A DNA stretch of 64,000 nt from Marinobacter sp. EhC06 (lineage in GTDB: Bacteria > Pseudomonadota > Gammaproteobacteria > Pseudomonadales > Oleiphilaceae), in assembly GCF_001650915.1 (NCBI RefSeq), contig NZ_LXYO01000001.1:310001-374000 (forward strand), written 5' to 3'. The notes beneath the pieces are model-generated. The model was given only the letters and a program-made list of their open reading frames with translations, ran no database searches and had not been told where the DNA came from. How positions within the stretch are numbered: the stretch's first letter is position 1; every line of letters begins with the position of its first letter. The position numbers and the translations under genes were made by a program. This document shows positions 54,773 through 64,000 of the stretch, one piece after another.

Positions 54773-57124
54773 TTGCCTTCAAAACGGCTCTTCAAACGAT
54801 TGGGAATACGGCCATTGGCGGCAAGGTTGCTCGCCTACGTATTGCTGTTCAGTCTGTTTCTGTCTCTGGTGGCAACCGGCGTTCAGCTGATCGGCGAATT
54901 CGAGCGGCGGAAGACTGATCTTCTGAACGACCAGACCCGAGCCGCGGAGCTGGTTTCCGGGAGTATGAGCAACAACATCTGGCTGATGAATTTCAGCGAG
55001 GTGGCCAACAGCCTAGATGATATGAAGGCGGTGCCGGCTGTCCAGTACGGTCGGGTGGTGACCAGCACTGGTGAAACATTCAGTACCGGCACCTACCCGG
55101 AGGGCCGGGTGCTTTCCCAGACTTTCCCCCTTGTGTTCGACCGTTCCAGCACCCGCAGCCCGGAGAACGTGGGTACACTAACGGTTACCTCCTCCATCGA
55201 CCAGATATACACAGATCTGCGCAACCGTGCCCTGCTGAACCTGCTGTTCCAGTCCATCGTGGTCATGCTGGGCACCCTGGGGCTCCTGATAATCGTTCGT
55301 CTGACGCTATCCCGGCACCTGGAAGCCATGGCCGATTACGCCGCCCGTCTGAATCTGGACGCGCTGGTGGACCCGCTGAAACTCAAACGCAAAAGCCGGA
55401 AAACGCCGGACGAGCTTTCGGAGCTGGAGCAGGCCCTGAACAAGATGCGCCTGCAGATCCTTGAGGACACCCGTTCCCTGCGCCAGACCACGATTCAGTC
55501 CCAGGGTGAGCGGGACGAGGCGGTTCGGGCCAACCACGCGAAGAATCAGTTCCTGGCCAATGTCAGTCACGAGCTGCGCATTCCGCTGCAATCCGTGCTG
55601 GGTTACGCCAACCTGTTGACCGACACGCCCCTGGATCAGGAGCAGCGGGAGTATGTGCAGACGCTGCTGAGTGCCTCCGAAAGCCTTTCGGCCATCATCA
55701 ACGACTTGCTGGATATTTCCAGCATGGAAGCCGGTAAGCTGATACTGGACGACATTCCCTTTGATCTTCGGGAAACCCTGAATGATCTGGTGCACATGCT
55801 TGGCGCCCGCGCCCGGGAAAAGGGGCTGGCGCTGGAGCTTCGAATTGACGAGAACCTGCCCTGGGCCCTGAAGGGCGACCCGGTGCGACTCCGGCAGATC
55901 CTGCTGAACCTCACCTCAAACGCCATCAAGTTTACCGATTCCGGCCATGTGCTGATCAGTATCGAGGTGCTGGGTCGCCGGGATGACAAGGCACGCCTTC
56001 GGATTGCCGTGGAAGATACCGGTGTGGGAATTAACCCGGAAGATGTTCCGCTGGTTTACGAGCCCTATGTGCAGCTTGGCCAGCAATTCCAGCGCCAGTT
56101 ACCCGGTGCCGGCCTGGGCCTGACCATCTGCCGCCAGCTGGTTGGCCTGATGGACGGCTCTATGGATCTGGAAAGCCGCCCCGGCGAGGGCTCCACTTTC
56201 TGGATGGAGCTGACCCTGCCCGTGGCCCCGGAGAACGCAGCCCGGGTTCGGCCGGACACCCGGATGGTGAAGAATCGCAGGATTCTGGTGGTGGATTCCT
56301 ATGAGCTGTCCCGCAAGATCACACTGGAAATGCTGTCCCGGCACGAGGTGCACATTGAGGCGGTGAAGTCCGCCGGCGAAGCACTGACGTCCCTGCGCAC
56401 GGCGTTCGATGGCCAGCAGCCCTTCGACGCGATTATTCTGGACGGTTTCGTGCCGGATATGGACAGCGACCTGCTGTGCCGGCAGATCCGCAGCAATCCC
56501 CTGTGGTCGGATATGCGCCTGCTGATTCTGTCATCCAACCCGCAAAGGGGCGATGCCGAGCATTTCCGGCAGGCCGGCGCCGATGCCTTCCTGAGCAAAT
56601 CGCTGCGGGAATCCTGCCTGACCCCCATTCTTAACCAGTTGTTTGCCGATGCCGCCAAGGATGAACGGCGTTTCCTGACCCGCTTCTCCCTGCAGGCAGT
56701 GAGCGACACGGCCCGACGCCGGGAACTTCCCTGCGGCCGCATGAAGGTGTTGCTGGTTGAAGACAATCCAGTTAACCGTACCCTGACTCGCCGACTGCTC
56801 GAGAAACTCGGCTGCGACGTGATGACCGCCAACGACGGCGAGGCCGCAGCCAGCCTGTGGCAGTGGCATCCATTCGACCTGGTGTTCATGGACTGTGTGA
56901 TGCCCCGCGTGGATGGTTTTGAGGCCACCCGCCGCCTCCGGGAGTGGGAGAAAACCCACAACCGCGTTCGAATCCCCGTGGTCGCTTTGACCGCCAGCGC
57001 CATGGAAGAAGATGAGGAACGCTGCCGCCGGTGCGGTATGGATTCTTTCGTTGCCAAGCCTGTCAATATTGAAATGCTGCGGGCAGTACTGGAACAATAT
57101 TGTCAGGCGTCTGCTGCCTCCTGA
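54773..57124 (+). CDS. Hybrid sensor histidine kinase with two receiver domains
   Basis: 783 residues, TTG start with CAGGGA upstream. Membrane helices at ~18-40 and ~150-178 enclose a ~110-residue periplasmic sensor. A HAMP-like linker leads to HisKA with phospho-acceptor H266 ([10 protein letters not shown]) and HATPase ([38 protein letters not shown]). First receiver (~505-625) keeps the phospho-Asp ([11 protein letters not shown]) and Lys but its acid pair is Asp-Ser (VVDSYE). Second receiver (~657-775) is complete ([27 protein letters not shown]). BarA-like layout without an Hpt domain, so a separate Hpt partner is expected. Stimulus unknown. Confidence 0.92.
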   Translation: MPSKRLFKRLGIRPLAARLLAYVLLFSLFLSLVATGVQLIGEFERRKTDLLNDQTRAAELVSGSMSNNIWLMNFSEVANSLDDMKAVPAVQYGRVVTSTGETFSTGTYPEGRVLSQTFPLVFDRSSTRSPENVGTLTVTSSIDQIYTDLRNRALLNLLFQSIVVMLGTLGLLIIVRLTLSRHLEAMADYAARLNLDALVDPLKLKRKSRKTPDELSELEQALNKMRLQILEDTRSLRQTTIQSQGERDEAVRANHAKNQFLANVSHELRIPLQSVLGYANLLTDTPLDQEQREYVQTLLSASESLSAIINDLLDISSMEAGKLILDDIPFDLRETLNDLVHMLGARAREKGLALELRIDENLPWALKGDPVRLRQILLNLTSNAIKFTDSGHVLISIEVLGRRDDKARLRIAVEDTGVGINPEDVPLVYEPYVQLGQQFQRQLPGAGLGLTICRQLVGLMDGSMDLESRPGEGSTFWMELTLPVAPENAARVRPDTRMVKNRRILVVDSYELSRKITLEMLSRHEVHIEAVKSAGEALTSLRTAFDGQQPFDAIILDGFVPDMDSDLLCRQIRSNPLWSDMRLLILSSNPQRGDAEHFRQAGADAFLSKSLRESCLTPILNQLFADAAKDERRFLTRFSLQAVSDTARRRELPCGRMKVLLVEDNPVNRTLTRRLLEKLGCDVMTANDGEAAASLWQWHPFDLVFMDCVMPRVDGFEATRRLREWEKTHNRVRIPVVALTASAMEEDEERCRRCGMDSFVAKPVNIEMLRAVLEQYCQASAAS

Positions 57125-57186
57125 AAGCTGTTTGCTTGAATCAGGGCACAGACATCCAGACACGTTTCCAATACCCGAAGGCAACC

Positions 57187-57375
57187 ATGAACGTTGAATG
57201 CCCAACCTGTAAAAAGTCCGTGGAATGGACCGAGACCAACCCCTGGCGCCCTTTCTGTTCCGAGCGCTGCAAACTGATCGACCTGGGGGCCTGGGCCAAC
57301 GAGGAATACCGGGTACCCGCAGAGAACGCATCACCAGAGGATCTGGACCAGGGCGGCGAGACCACCCGGCACTGA
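57187..57375 (+). CDS. yacG: DNA gyrase inhibitor YacG, zinc-binding
   Basis: 62 residues from ATG 57187, with GAAGG upstream. Four-Cys zinc site C5-x2-C8 and C24-x3-C28 ([24 protein letters not shown]). The segment [16 protein letters not shown] is the family's signature. Binds GyrB and blocks DNA binding in E. coli. Usually beside coaE/pilD; here about 4.3 kb downstream of coaE. Confidence 0.93.
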   Translation: MNVECPTCKKSVEWTETNPWRPFCSERCKLIDLGAWANEEYRVPAENASPEDLDQGGETTRH

Positions 57376-57487
57376 CCTGCGAAAAATGAAAGTTAACGGG
57401 GACTTACTGGCATTTAAGTTGAGTGGCCCGGTACACCCCGTTAACATACCGCCAATTCTGCTAAAAACGTAACAAAGGTGCACACAT

Positions 57488-58045
57488 ATGAAAGCGTCCC
57501 GGATTTCCCTGATGGTTCTCTCACTGGCTGCCGCGCCTGCTTTTGCAGGTGATGTCGACCTCAGCCTCACCAACGATTCGGTGAAGGGCCAGGTGAATTT
57601 CTTCAACACCAACAATGATGTCCAGCTTGGCACCGGTTACACCTATCACGAAGGTGGCCGCGACATCTTCAACGCGGATTTCCACGCCCAGGGCCGCACT
57701 GCTATCGGTAACCTGCCGACCACTGCCGGCATCGGTATGCGTGGCATCTTCTGGGATCAGAGCCGTGCCGACGGCGGAGCTCTGGGTCTCGGTGGTTTCG
57801 CCACCGTGAACATCCCGAATGTGCCCGGCCTGTCCTTTACCGGTGGCCTGCACTACGCGCCGAGCATTCTCTCGTTTGGTGATTCCGACGATATGACCAG
57901 CCTGGAACTGCGTGGCAGCTATCGCGTTATCCGCAACGCCGAGCTCTTTGCCGGCTACCGTTATCTGAACACCGATATCGAGAACTCCTCACGAGACGTC
58001 AACCTTGATGAAGGCGTTATGGCGGGCATGAAGATTTTCTTCTGA
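57488..58045 (+). CDS. YfaZ-family outer-membrane protein
   Basis: 185 residues. Signal peptide with cleavage after AFA (residue ~20), then a small beta-barrel of alternating strands (VQLGTGYTYHEGGRDIFNAD, GIGMRGIFWDQ) and a C-terminal strand GVMAGMKIFF ending in Phe, the BamA signal. Matches the YfaZ group of small outer-membrane proteins, function unknown. AAAGGTG ribosome site. Followed by a 10-bp stem hairpin. Confidence 0.8.
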   Translation: MKASRISLMVLSLAAAPAFAGDVDLSLTNDSVKGQVNFFNTNNDVQLGTGYTYHEGGRDIFNADFHAQGRTAIGNLPTTAGIGMRGIFWDQSRADGGALGLGGFATVNIPNVPGLSFTGGLHYAPSILSFGDSDDMTSLELRGSYRVIRNAELFAGYRYLNTDIENSSRDVNLDEGVMAGMKIFF

Positions 58046-58059
58046 TTCCCGGCCTTTCC

Positions 58060-58089
58060 GAAACGGGCCTCGTCTTGTAGGCCCGTTTC
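58060..58089 (+). terminator. Hairpin after the YfaZ-family gene
   Basis: Perfect 10-bp stem GAAACGGGCC (58060-58069) / GGCCCGTTTC (58080-58089), 10-nt loop, 15 nt after the stop. Downstream bases are CCGTTCTCTCC, so the T run is poor but the stem is strong. Confidence 0.6.
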
Positions 58090-58186
58090 CCGTTCTCTCC
58101 ATAACCCTTTCGTGCTTTTCCTCACGCTTTCCCGAGAATCCGACTGTTAGACTGTTTGCCTGTATTTTCTGCACGGATGGCCAGGC

Positions 58187-60358
58187 ATGCGTTTCTCACT
58201 CGGTTTATTGCTCTCCTCAACTCTGTTGCTCACCGCCGGATGCGGAAGTGGCGAAGACGCCATTGAGGGCGCGGCCAGCCAGCCCAACGACTTCGCTGGA
58301 AACAAGAATCCGGTCGATGATTTCAGCTCCGGTAGTACCGGCGATTCCAACAACGCCGGTGGCCTTGCCAGCAATGAAGTCCGGGTGACCATGGAAGTTC
58401 CGGGTGGTGTCACCAGCGAGGGCGAGCCTACCCGCCGCAACCTGAGAATCGTACAGCCGGACAGGGTGAGTGTTTACTACACCAACCAGGCCCTGTCTGT
58501 GCTTGATGAACCCGCGATTTCCACCCGCACCGACAGCGAAGGCTTCACCATTATCGAATTCACCAACGGTCTGCCCCTGGGGCCGGATGTGATTATTGAT
58601 GCCAGTTACGGCAATACCCGCATGCGTGCCCTGGCCGCCGATGCCGACCGGGATGTTAAAGTGAACCCATTCTCCGAGTATCTGGTGCGCAACACTCTCA
58701 GCAGCTACACGGCAGGTGAGTTCCAGACCATTATGGATTGCGTTGCCGATGAGGGTGGCGAGCTGTGCCTGAACAAGTATGTCTGGTCTACCCTGGCCGA
58801 TCAGGTGCACGACTTTGAAATTGATATTCCTTCGAATGTTGGCCTGGGCGGTGCCCTGGATGTTCTGGAAAGCCGGGGAGACTTCGCCCGGTACGTGAGC
58901 GCCATGGCCGATTACGCGGTGCTGGACGAGACCTCCTCGGGCAAGATCAGCGCCAGTTCCGCGGACTACAACTCGGTATTCCTGGGCATTGAGCTGGGGC
59001 AGACGTTTCTGGAGCCTTCCATCAGTGGGTCGGGACAATGGGGCGTTCGCACCGCACAGGAAGAGGTGCTTACGGACGTTAACGGCACCGGCTATGTTTA
59101 CCCGGCCCTGACGCTCACCAGTTTCGATGCATTCAATATCCGCGTTACGTCTCTGGCAAACGATATCCCTTACGACCGGGAAGCCCTGATTCATCAGGAG
59201 GGTAACAATTTCTTCGTGCGTGGCTCCGAAGACTGGGAACGCAACACCCACTCATCCTCACCCGGGGCGGCCACATTACTGGAAGATACCCGCTTGCTGG
59301 CCGGCCGGGCGCTGTTCCAGAGCATTACCGGCCGTGGCAGCTCGAAAATCATTGGCTGGACCCGCAATCCCTACTACCTGGATGCCTTCACCAGCGCTCC
59401 CGTGGATGAAACCACGGGCCCGGACCGGGTAATCAGCGGCTATTTCAGTGCTGGCAAGGCTATCGAGCTGGAAGCTGACGGCGACCAGTTGCGGCGGCTG
59501 GCTACTCTGGAAGACCAGTATCTGTCGGTTCTTGAAATCAATCTGCTCCGGAAGGAAGGCTTCGACGCGGACGCCCTGAGTGGGCGCGAATACAACACCC
59601 TGTACCTCGGAACCCGGTTCAGCAGCGAGACAACGCCCCTGGCCATCGAAGCAGGCGTGGGCCAGTGGCAGGTTAATGGCAGCACGGTCAGCCAATCCCA
59701 GAGCTTTACAACGGTGCAACGCGGTAACTCAGGCAATGTCACCACGGACCCCACCGGCACCCGAACAGAATCCTGGACCCTGAGCAACCGAACTTCGCGG
59801 CTCAGCAAAGGCGATGTGGATATTGGCCGGCTGAACCTGGACATCACCACCGCCTCCGGTGATTTCTCGCAACCAGACATCGGTGTAGGCGCCAGCACAC
59901 CAGACGGCACCCTGATGGCGTTCAATCTGGACGACAGCCCCCTGGGTGACGGGCTTTTGATCGCGGCAGAGCAAACCGGCAACAGTGCACCCGCCACAGG
60001 TCAGTTCCGGCTTCAGGGCATAGCCTTCGCCCTGTCACCGGATACAAACCGCATCCGGCATTTTGACAATGCGTTGCTGACCATTGATTCCTCCAGTGCC
60101 GCGACGCTTTCACCAGTCGCCCTGACCAGTACCCATTCCGTCGCCAACGAGACGGTTACAAAGCCGGCTCTTGAGAACCTGCCGGACATCGCCCTGACCT
60201 ACAGTCAGTCCGGCGATGGCCAGGTGCAGTTCACCGCCGGGAACCTTGTACTGGAGGGCTTTCATACCGACAGCCAGGATCAGTTCTACCTGCGCTTCCG
60301 AACCACCGAAGGCAACGAGGAGCAGATCGGCCTGGTCATTGCGACCCGCCTGCCCTGA
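58187..60358 (+). CDS. Large lipoprotein of unknown function
   Basis: 723 residues. Lipobox LTAGC with lipidated Cys19 and Gly/Ser after it, predicting outer-membrane sorting. A Gly/Ser/Asp-rich linker (20-65) precedes a ~650-residue region without any motif I recognise. The first part (~65-150) looks like an Ig-like or carboxypeptidase-regulatory beta-sandwich (RVTMEVPGGVTSEGEPTR, VIIDASYGNTRMRAL). The C-terminal third is repetitive in character, with several segments ending in SLBL-type hydrophobic alternation and few Cys. Single gene between the YfaZ-type and Bax-type genes. Confidence 0.7.
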   Translation: MRFSLGLLLSSTLLLTAGCGSGEDAIEGAASQPNDFAGNKNPVDDFSSGSTGDSNNAGGLASNEVRVTMEVPGGVTSEGEPTRRNLRIVQPDRVSVYYTNQALSVLDEPAISTRTDSEGFTIIEFTNGLPLGPDVIIDASYGNTRMRALAADADRDVKVNPFSEYLVRNTLSSYTAGEFQTIMDCVADEGGELCLNKYVWSTLADQVHDFEIDIPSNVGLGGALDVLESRGDFARYVSAMADYAVLDETSSGKISASSADYNSVFLGIELGQTFLEPSISGSGQWGVRTAQEEVLTDVNGTGYVYPALTLTSFDAFNIRVTSLANDIPYDREALIHQEGNNFFVRGSEDWERNTHSSSPGAATLLEDTRLLAGRALFQSITGRGSSKIIGWTRNPYYLDAFTSAPVDETTGPDRVISGYFSAGKAIELEADGDQLRRLATLEDQYLSVLEINLLRKEGFDADALSGREYNTLYLGTRFSSETTPLAIEAGVGQWQVNGSTVSQSQSFTTVQRGNSGNVTTDPTGTRTESWTLSNRTSRLSKGDVDIGRLNLDITTASGDFSQPDIGVGASTPDGTLMAFNLDDSPLGDGLLIAAEQTGNSAPATGQFRLQGIAFALSPDTNRIRHFDNALLTIDSSSAATLSPVALTSTHSVANETVTKPALENLPDIALTYSQSGDGQVQFTAGNLVLEGFHTDSQDQFYLRFRTTEGNEEQIGLVIATRLP

Positions 60359-60407
60359 CCGCAGAACCAGTGGACAAAACCCAACAGGCAGACGCTCTCG
60401 TATAACC

Positions 60408-60416
60408 TGTTATAAT
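60408..60416 (+). promoter_or_regulatory. Extended -10 promoter of the Bax-type gene
   Basis: TGTTATAAT combines the TGn extension with a perfect TATAAT (60411-60416), 32 nt before the ATG at 60448. GAGAGG provides the ribosome site. No consensus -35. Confidence 0.6.
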
Positions 60417-60447
60417 TCTTGCCATATCGACTTTAACGAGAGGTTTT

Positions 60448-61383
60448 ATGTCTGCGGGTAAACGGGCAGTCATGCTGATGATTCCCCTGATTGCGTTTGC
60501 GATCGGGGGTGGTTTCTATACGCCACAGGCGAACGTTGACCAGGGCAATTCTGATAACTCTGGATCCGAACCTGCATTATCCTCCCTGCCACCGCTGCCC
60601 CATTGGGCCAATGACGATCTGCCCGACTTCTCACAGTACCGGGACACCACCGAGAAAAAAGCCGCGTTCTTCTCGTTTCTATACCCAAGGATTGTGCTGG
60701 CTAATTCCCGGATTCTGATTGAACGCGACTACCTGGACAGCCTTGCTGACAAGGACAAGCTGACCAGCAAGGAATACAACTGGCTGGCCCAGCAATCCGA
60801 ACGGTTAAGGGTGGACGCCGAGCCTGGCAGCGACGAGCAGTTTGCGCTTTTACGCAAGCGCCTGGACGTAATTCCTCCGTCCCTGATCCTGGCCCAGGCT
60901 GCCAACGAATCCGCGTGGGGCACCTCCCGGTTTGCGACAAAAGGCAACAATCTGTTCGGCCAGTGGTGTTTTTCCAAAGGCTGCGGGCTGGTCCCCCTCA
61001 GTCGTGCCGATGGCGCCAGCCATGAAGTGGCGAAGTTCTCTTCACCTTACCGGTCGGTTCGGGCCTATATCCAGAATCTGAACCGCCACCCCACCTACCA
61101 GCTGTTGCGGGACGTTCGGCTAAAAGACCGCCGTAACAATGCCCCTTTGTCCGGCCTGGAACTTGCTGAAGGCCTGCTCGGCTATTCCGAACGGGGCGAA
61201 GAATATATAGAAGAGATCCGGGCAATGATTCATTACAACAACCTGGAATTCTATGACGACGATTTCCGCAACGTGGTCCGTAACCTGGAGCCGGGCAGCC
61301 TTGAGCAACTGGCCTCCACGGAAGCGGCAACCGGCTTGTTGCCCCGCCAATCATCACTGACTACCAACCCGGCTGAAGGTTAG
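60448..61383 (+). CDS. Bax-type beta-N-acetylglucosaminidase
   Basis: 311 residues. N-terminal membrane anchor or signal (VMLMIPLIAFAIGGGF), then a linker and a glucosaminidase (GH73-like) domain from ~140: IPPSLILAQAANESAWGTS with the catalytic Glu, then FATKGNNLFGQWCFSKGC, SSPYRSVRAYIQNLN and the closing Tyr-rich YSERGEEYIEEIRAMIHYNN. Expected to cut the glycan strand of peptidoglycan in the periplasm. Resembles E. coli Bax. 13 nt before the acyltransferase gene, so probably one operon. Confidence 0.88.
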   Translation: MSAGKRAVMLMIPLIAFAIGGGFYTPQANVDQGNSDNSGSEPALSSLPPLPHWANDDLPDFSQYRDTTEKKAAFFSFLYPRIVLANSRILIERDYLDSLADKDKLTSKEYNWLAQQSERLRVDAEPGSDEQFALLRKRLDVIPPSLILAQAANESAWGTSRFATKGNNLFGQWCFSKGCGLVPLSRADGASHEVAKFSSPYRSVRAYIQNLNRHPTYQLLRDVRLKDRRNNAPLSGLELAEGLLGYSERGEEYIEEIRAMIHYNNLEFYDDDFRNVVRNLEPGSLEQLASTEAATGLLPRQSSLTTNPAEG

Positions 61384-61395
61384 AGACCCTACCCC

Positions 61396-62310
61396 ATGCT
61401 CGATTTTCTTCCCGCGCCGCTGAAGGGGACTTTGGCGGCCCTGCTTATCCTGTGTAACACGTTGGTGCTGTTTCCTGTTCTTCTGGTATTCGCCCTGCTT
61501 AAACTCGTGCTGCCGATTACCGCCATTCGCAAGGGCTGCACGGTGATCCTGAACAACATCGCGTGGGTCTGGATCGGATTCAACAACCTGCTGATGGATC
61601 TTCTGCACAAGGTCGACTGGGATGTGCGTGGGGTTGAAGACCTCAGCCGGGAGCACTGGTATTTCGTCACCTGCAACCACCAGAGCTGGGCTGACATTCC
61701 CGCCATTCAGTATGTGCTCAACAGCCGGATCCCCCTGCTGAAGTTCTTTCTGAAGAAACAGTTGATCTGGGTGCCGTTTCTAGGGGTTGCCTGGTGGGCA
61801 CTGGACTTTCCCTTCATGCATCGCCACACCAAGGAACAGATTGCCAAACGCCCTGAGCTCAAGGGCAAGGATGTGGCGGCCACCCAGGCAGCCTGCGAAA
61901 AGTTTCGCTACACCCCGGTGACGATCTTTAATTTTATGGAAGGCACCCGCTTTACACCAGAGAAGCATGACCGCCAGAACTCACCCTACCGGCACCTGTT
62001 AAAACCAAGAGCAGGTGGCACCGCGTTTGTGCTGGGCGCTATGGGCGAGATGATCCATACCATGCTGGATGTCACCATTGTGTACCCGGACGGCCGCGCG
62101 GGCTTCTGGGATTACCTGTGTGGGCGGATTCGGAGGATTATTATTGAGGTGCGTACGCGCGAAATTCCCGCCGAGTTTTTGGGGATGGATTACGAAAACA
62201 ACCGGGAGACCCGGGTCGCGTTTCAACGCTGGGTAAGTGAGATCTGGGCCGAGAAGGATGCGCGGATTGATGAGCTTAAAGCAGCCCCAGCTCCCGGGCC
62301 CGGACAATAG
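61396..62310 (+). CDS. LPLAT-family acyltransferase (YihG-like)
   Basis: 304 residues. N-terminal membrane helices (~12-40), then the PlsC-type domain: HX4D box in CNHQSWADIPAIQ, LIWVPFLGVAWWALDFPFMH, and the FMEGTRFTPEKH box that binds phosphate, followed by LLKPRAGGTAF. Transfers an acyl chain to a lysophospholipid at the inner membrane; in E. coli YihG acts on lysophosphatidic acid. Its last 35 nt overlap the convergent regulator gene. Confidence 0.9.
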   Translation: MLDFLPAPLKGTLAALLILCNTLVLFPVLLVFALLKLVLPITAIRKGCTVILNNIAWVWIGFNNLLMDLLHKVDWDVRGVEDLSREHWYFVTCNHQSWADIPAIQYVLNSRIPLLKFFLKKQLIWVPFLGVAWWALDFPFMHRHTKEQIAKRPELKGKDVAATQAACEKFRYTPVTIFNFMEGTRFTPEKHDRQNSPYRHLLKPRAGGTAFVLGAMGEMIHTMLDVTIVYPDGRAGFWDYLCGRIRRIIIEVRTREIPAEFLGMDYENNRETRVAFQRWVSEIWAEKDARIDELKAAPAPGPGQ

Positions 62311-64000
62311 CCTGAGTGCGGGATTTCACTTCCAGCTTGGCATTGATCCGACGAGCGTGGGTTTTCACCGTGTGAAGGGAAATGTGCAGTTTGTCGGCAA
62401 TTTCCTGGTTTGACAGCCCTTTGGCAATCAATTCAAGCACGCCCTGCTCCCGCTCGCTGATCGGTTCCGCCAGGGTGTCAGCACCGGCTGCACCGACCCG
62501 CAACTCGAACAGCTCGCCCAATGCCTCCTTGAAAGCACTCTCCGGCAACTGGCCAAAGCCTTTTGCCATCAGTTCCTGCAGCTCACTGCGCAGCTCCCGG
62601 AAGGGACTGATGAAGTGCTCTGCCCCCGCCTCGGTAACCACGGTGGACAGGATCTTCACGGCAACCACCGGCCCCTTTTCATCCAGAACGATCACCGCCT
62701 CCAGCAGGCGCATGTGCAACTCCACGCCCCAGGGAATGGCTCCTTCGTAACGCTCCCGGATTCCCTGAAGGGTTTCCCTGGCTTTAATAAGGTCACCGCG
62801 AGCCAGGTCGACCCGCACCTGAAGGCAATCCAGAAGCCCCGGCATCATCGGGAACAGCTCTGGCACGCAGCCAGCCTCCCTATACGGGGCCAGCTTACGA
62901 ACTGCCTGATGGGCACTGTCGATCTGGTTCTGGGATAGCCAGCAATTGGCTTTCAGGGCCTCAAGCACGGGTACGAACAACGATTCGTCAACCTGCCAGG
63001 AATGCATGGTACGTTCCGCCCGGCCAATCCATACAAAGGCATCTTCAAGCCGGCCCTGGGCACGGCACATCAACACGCGGATTGTCATTGCCAATAGCAG
63101 ACCCAGATCGCGGGTCTGTTCGGCATGGCGCCCGCAGGTAACCAGCAACCGGTCGGCCTCGGCTTCCCGGCCCTGGTGCCAGAGCACCAGCACCAGATTC
63201 AACTGCAGCCGGGTTTCACCAATTCGGGCGGGGCGAGAGAGCTCCTGCATGGCAGTATCGAGGCCGGTGCGTAACAACTGCTCTGCGTGTTTCAGGGCGC
63301 CTTTGCCCAGTTCGATCCGGGCATGGGCGTAAACCGCCAGGGCTTCTGAACCGGAATCCCCTGCTTCCCTGGCAAGTCTCGAGGCTGCGCGATTCGCTTC
63401 CCGCGCTTCCTGGAACCGACCCGCTGCACACAGGGCACTGGAGCGTACCATCTGGGTCACCAACTGGCCCTGAGTACTGAGCTCGCCTTCGGCCAGGGCC
63501 CGATCCGCCATTTCCAGGGCCGGGCCAACACTGCCCTCACCCCGCAAGATGAAAGCTTTCAGAGCACAGATCCGTGCGGCCTGCTCTTTCTGGTCAGGCT
63601 CAGGCAGACCATCAATCAGGGCTCGGGCCTGGCGGAACTGGCCGCCGATCGCATGAACCCAGCTGTAGACGATTCTGAGACGCACGCTCCGTTCCAGCAG
63701 CTGTGCCGGCAGACTCTTGCGAAGGCGCAGGAGTGACGCGGTATCCTGCCCCAACAACAAAGCCTCTGACCCTTCAGAAGCAATGCGGATAACTTCCTCG
63801 GCATCGCCAGCCAATAGCGCGTATTTGAGTGCTTCCGGGAACTGGTCGCGAACGCCAAACCACCGACTCGCCTGCAGCATTCGCTCCGAATAACCAGCCA
63901 TTACCGGTGACTTCAGCCATTCCTGCAACAAAGGGTTAATACGGTACCAGCGCCCACGGCCCGGCATGGACTTCAGCGGGAGCCCCCGCTCAACCGCCTG
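62276..64000 (-). CDS. MalT-type LuxR-family ATP-dependent regulator, C-terminal part
   Basis: The frame is open to the right window edge; 574 residues are visible and the N-terminal AAA-like ATPase lies outside. The first visible residues, GRWYRINPLLQEWL, match the 'RWYRYHPLF..FL' stretch that follows the ATPase in MalT/AcoK proteins, so an internal ATG at 63967 is not the true start. TPR-like helices fill ~40-480. The C-terminal LuxR helix-turn-helix is SEREQGVLELIAKGLSNQEI followed by ADKLHISLHTVKTHARRI. Ligand and target are unknown. Confidence 0.9.
   Translation of the reverse strand, partial: QAVERGLPLKSMPGRGRWYRINPLLQEWLKSPVMAGYSERMLQASRWFGVRDQFPEALKYALLAGDAEEVIRIASEGSEALLLGQDTASLLRLRKSLPAQLLERSVRLRIVYSWVHAIGGQFRQARALIDGLPEPDQKEQAARICALKAFILRGEGSVGPALEMADRALAEGELSTQGQLVTQMVRSSALCAAGRFQEAREANRAASRLAREAGDSGSEALAVYAHARIELGKGALKHAEQLLRTGLDTAMQELSRPARIGETRLQLNLVLVLWHQGREAEADRLLVTCGRHAEQTRDLGLLLAMTIRVLMCRAQGRLEDAFVWIGRAERTMHSWQVDESLFVPVLEALKANCWLSQNQIDSAHQAVRKLAPYREAGCVPELFPMMPGLLDCLQVRVDLARGDLIKARETLQGIRERYEGAIPWGVELHMRLLEAVIVLDEKGPVVAVKILSTVVTEAGAEHFISPFRELRSELQELMAKGFGQLPESAFKEALGELFELRVGAAGADTLAEPISEREQGVLELIAKGLSNQEIADKLHISLHTVKTHARRINAKLEVKSRTQAIVRARELGLL

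Noticed and set aside
58217..59251. 344-residue open frame antisense to the lipoprotein gene
   Set aside because: Opposite-strand shadow of a gene with a clear lipobox; composition and lack of any domain speak against coding.

Overview
The window looks like chromosomal DNA of a marine gammaproteobacterium close to Marinobacter. The pilB-pilC-pilD-coaE-yacG order, an MvaT-type (not E. coli-type) H-NS protein, an RfaH, a Pseudomonas-like wbp pathway, polar-flagellum type flagellin and moderately GC-rich coding sequence all fit this. The genus is inferred from protein character and gene order; no database search was possible. I saw no tRNA, rRNA, CRISPR array, prophage or insertion sequence.

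Layout. (1) 0-8 kb: the 3' end of a flagellin gene, a TPR protein with a degenerate methyltransferase domain, palindromic REP-like repeats, sbcB, a secreted protein of unknown function, a REC-CheX response regulator with a PAS-GGDEF diguanylate cyclase, and mvaT. (2) 8.5-44 kb: one almost unbroken minus-strand run of surface-polysaccharide genes. In transcription order (high to low coordinates) it holds cysQ-rfaH; a small wzz; wzi, a six-SLBB export protein and a second wzz; wbpA-B-D-E; a glycosyltransferase; an AT-rich core with wzx, a glucuronyl C5-epimerase-like gene and wzy; two glycosyltransferases with wbpI between them; a phosphoglycosyl transferase; a PglD-like acetyltransferase; an aminotransferase; glmS; wbpM and a terminator. 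Then comes a pseudaminic acid operon (pseB-C-F-G-H-I), a beta-CASP hydrolase and a second UDP-sugar dehydrogenase. (3) 44-52.3 kb: a second beta-CASP protein and a type IV pilus region, pilA - pilin-glycosylating ligase - second pilin on the minus strand and pilB-C-D on the plus strand, with a well-matched sigma-54 promoter for pilA. (4) 52.3-64 kb: coaE, an outer-membrane-type protein, trmO, a hybrid histidine kinase, yacG, a YfaZ-type porin, a large lipoprotein, a Bax-type glucosaminidase, a LPLAT acyltransferase and the C-terminal part of a MalT/LuxR-type regulator.

How it fits together. GlmS feeds hexosamine into UDP-GlcNAc. WbpA, B, E, D and I should turn it into UDP-ManNAc3NAcA. WbpM, the aminotransferase and the PglD-like enzyme should make a diacetamido-trideoxyhexose of the bacillosamine type, which the phosphoglycosyl transferase loads onto undecaprenyl phosphate. 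Three glycosyltransferases extend the unit, Wzx flips it, Wzy polymerises it under Wzz control, and the SLBB protein plus Wzi export and anchor the chain. The pilus ligase probably moves the same lipid-linked unit onto the C-terminal serine of PilA.

Most notable: a 12/12 match to the RfaH recruitment element (ops) inside the first codons of wzi, just downstream of rfaH; a C5-epimerase-like gene where Pseudomonas O5 has amidation genes, suggesting an L-gulo derivative of ManNAc3NAcA; the PilA C-terminal serine beside the ligase; and a CheX domain with one intact and one degenerate phosphatase motif fused to a receiver domain.
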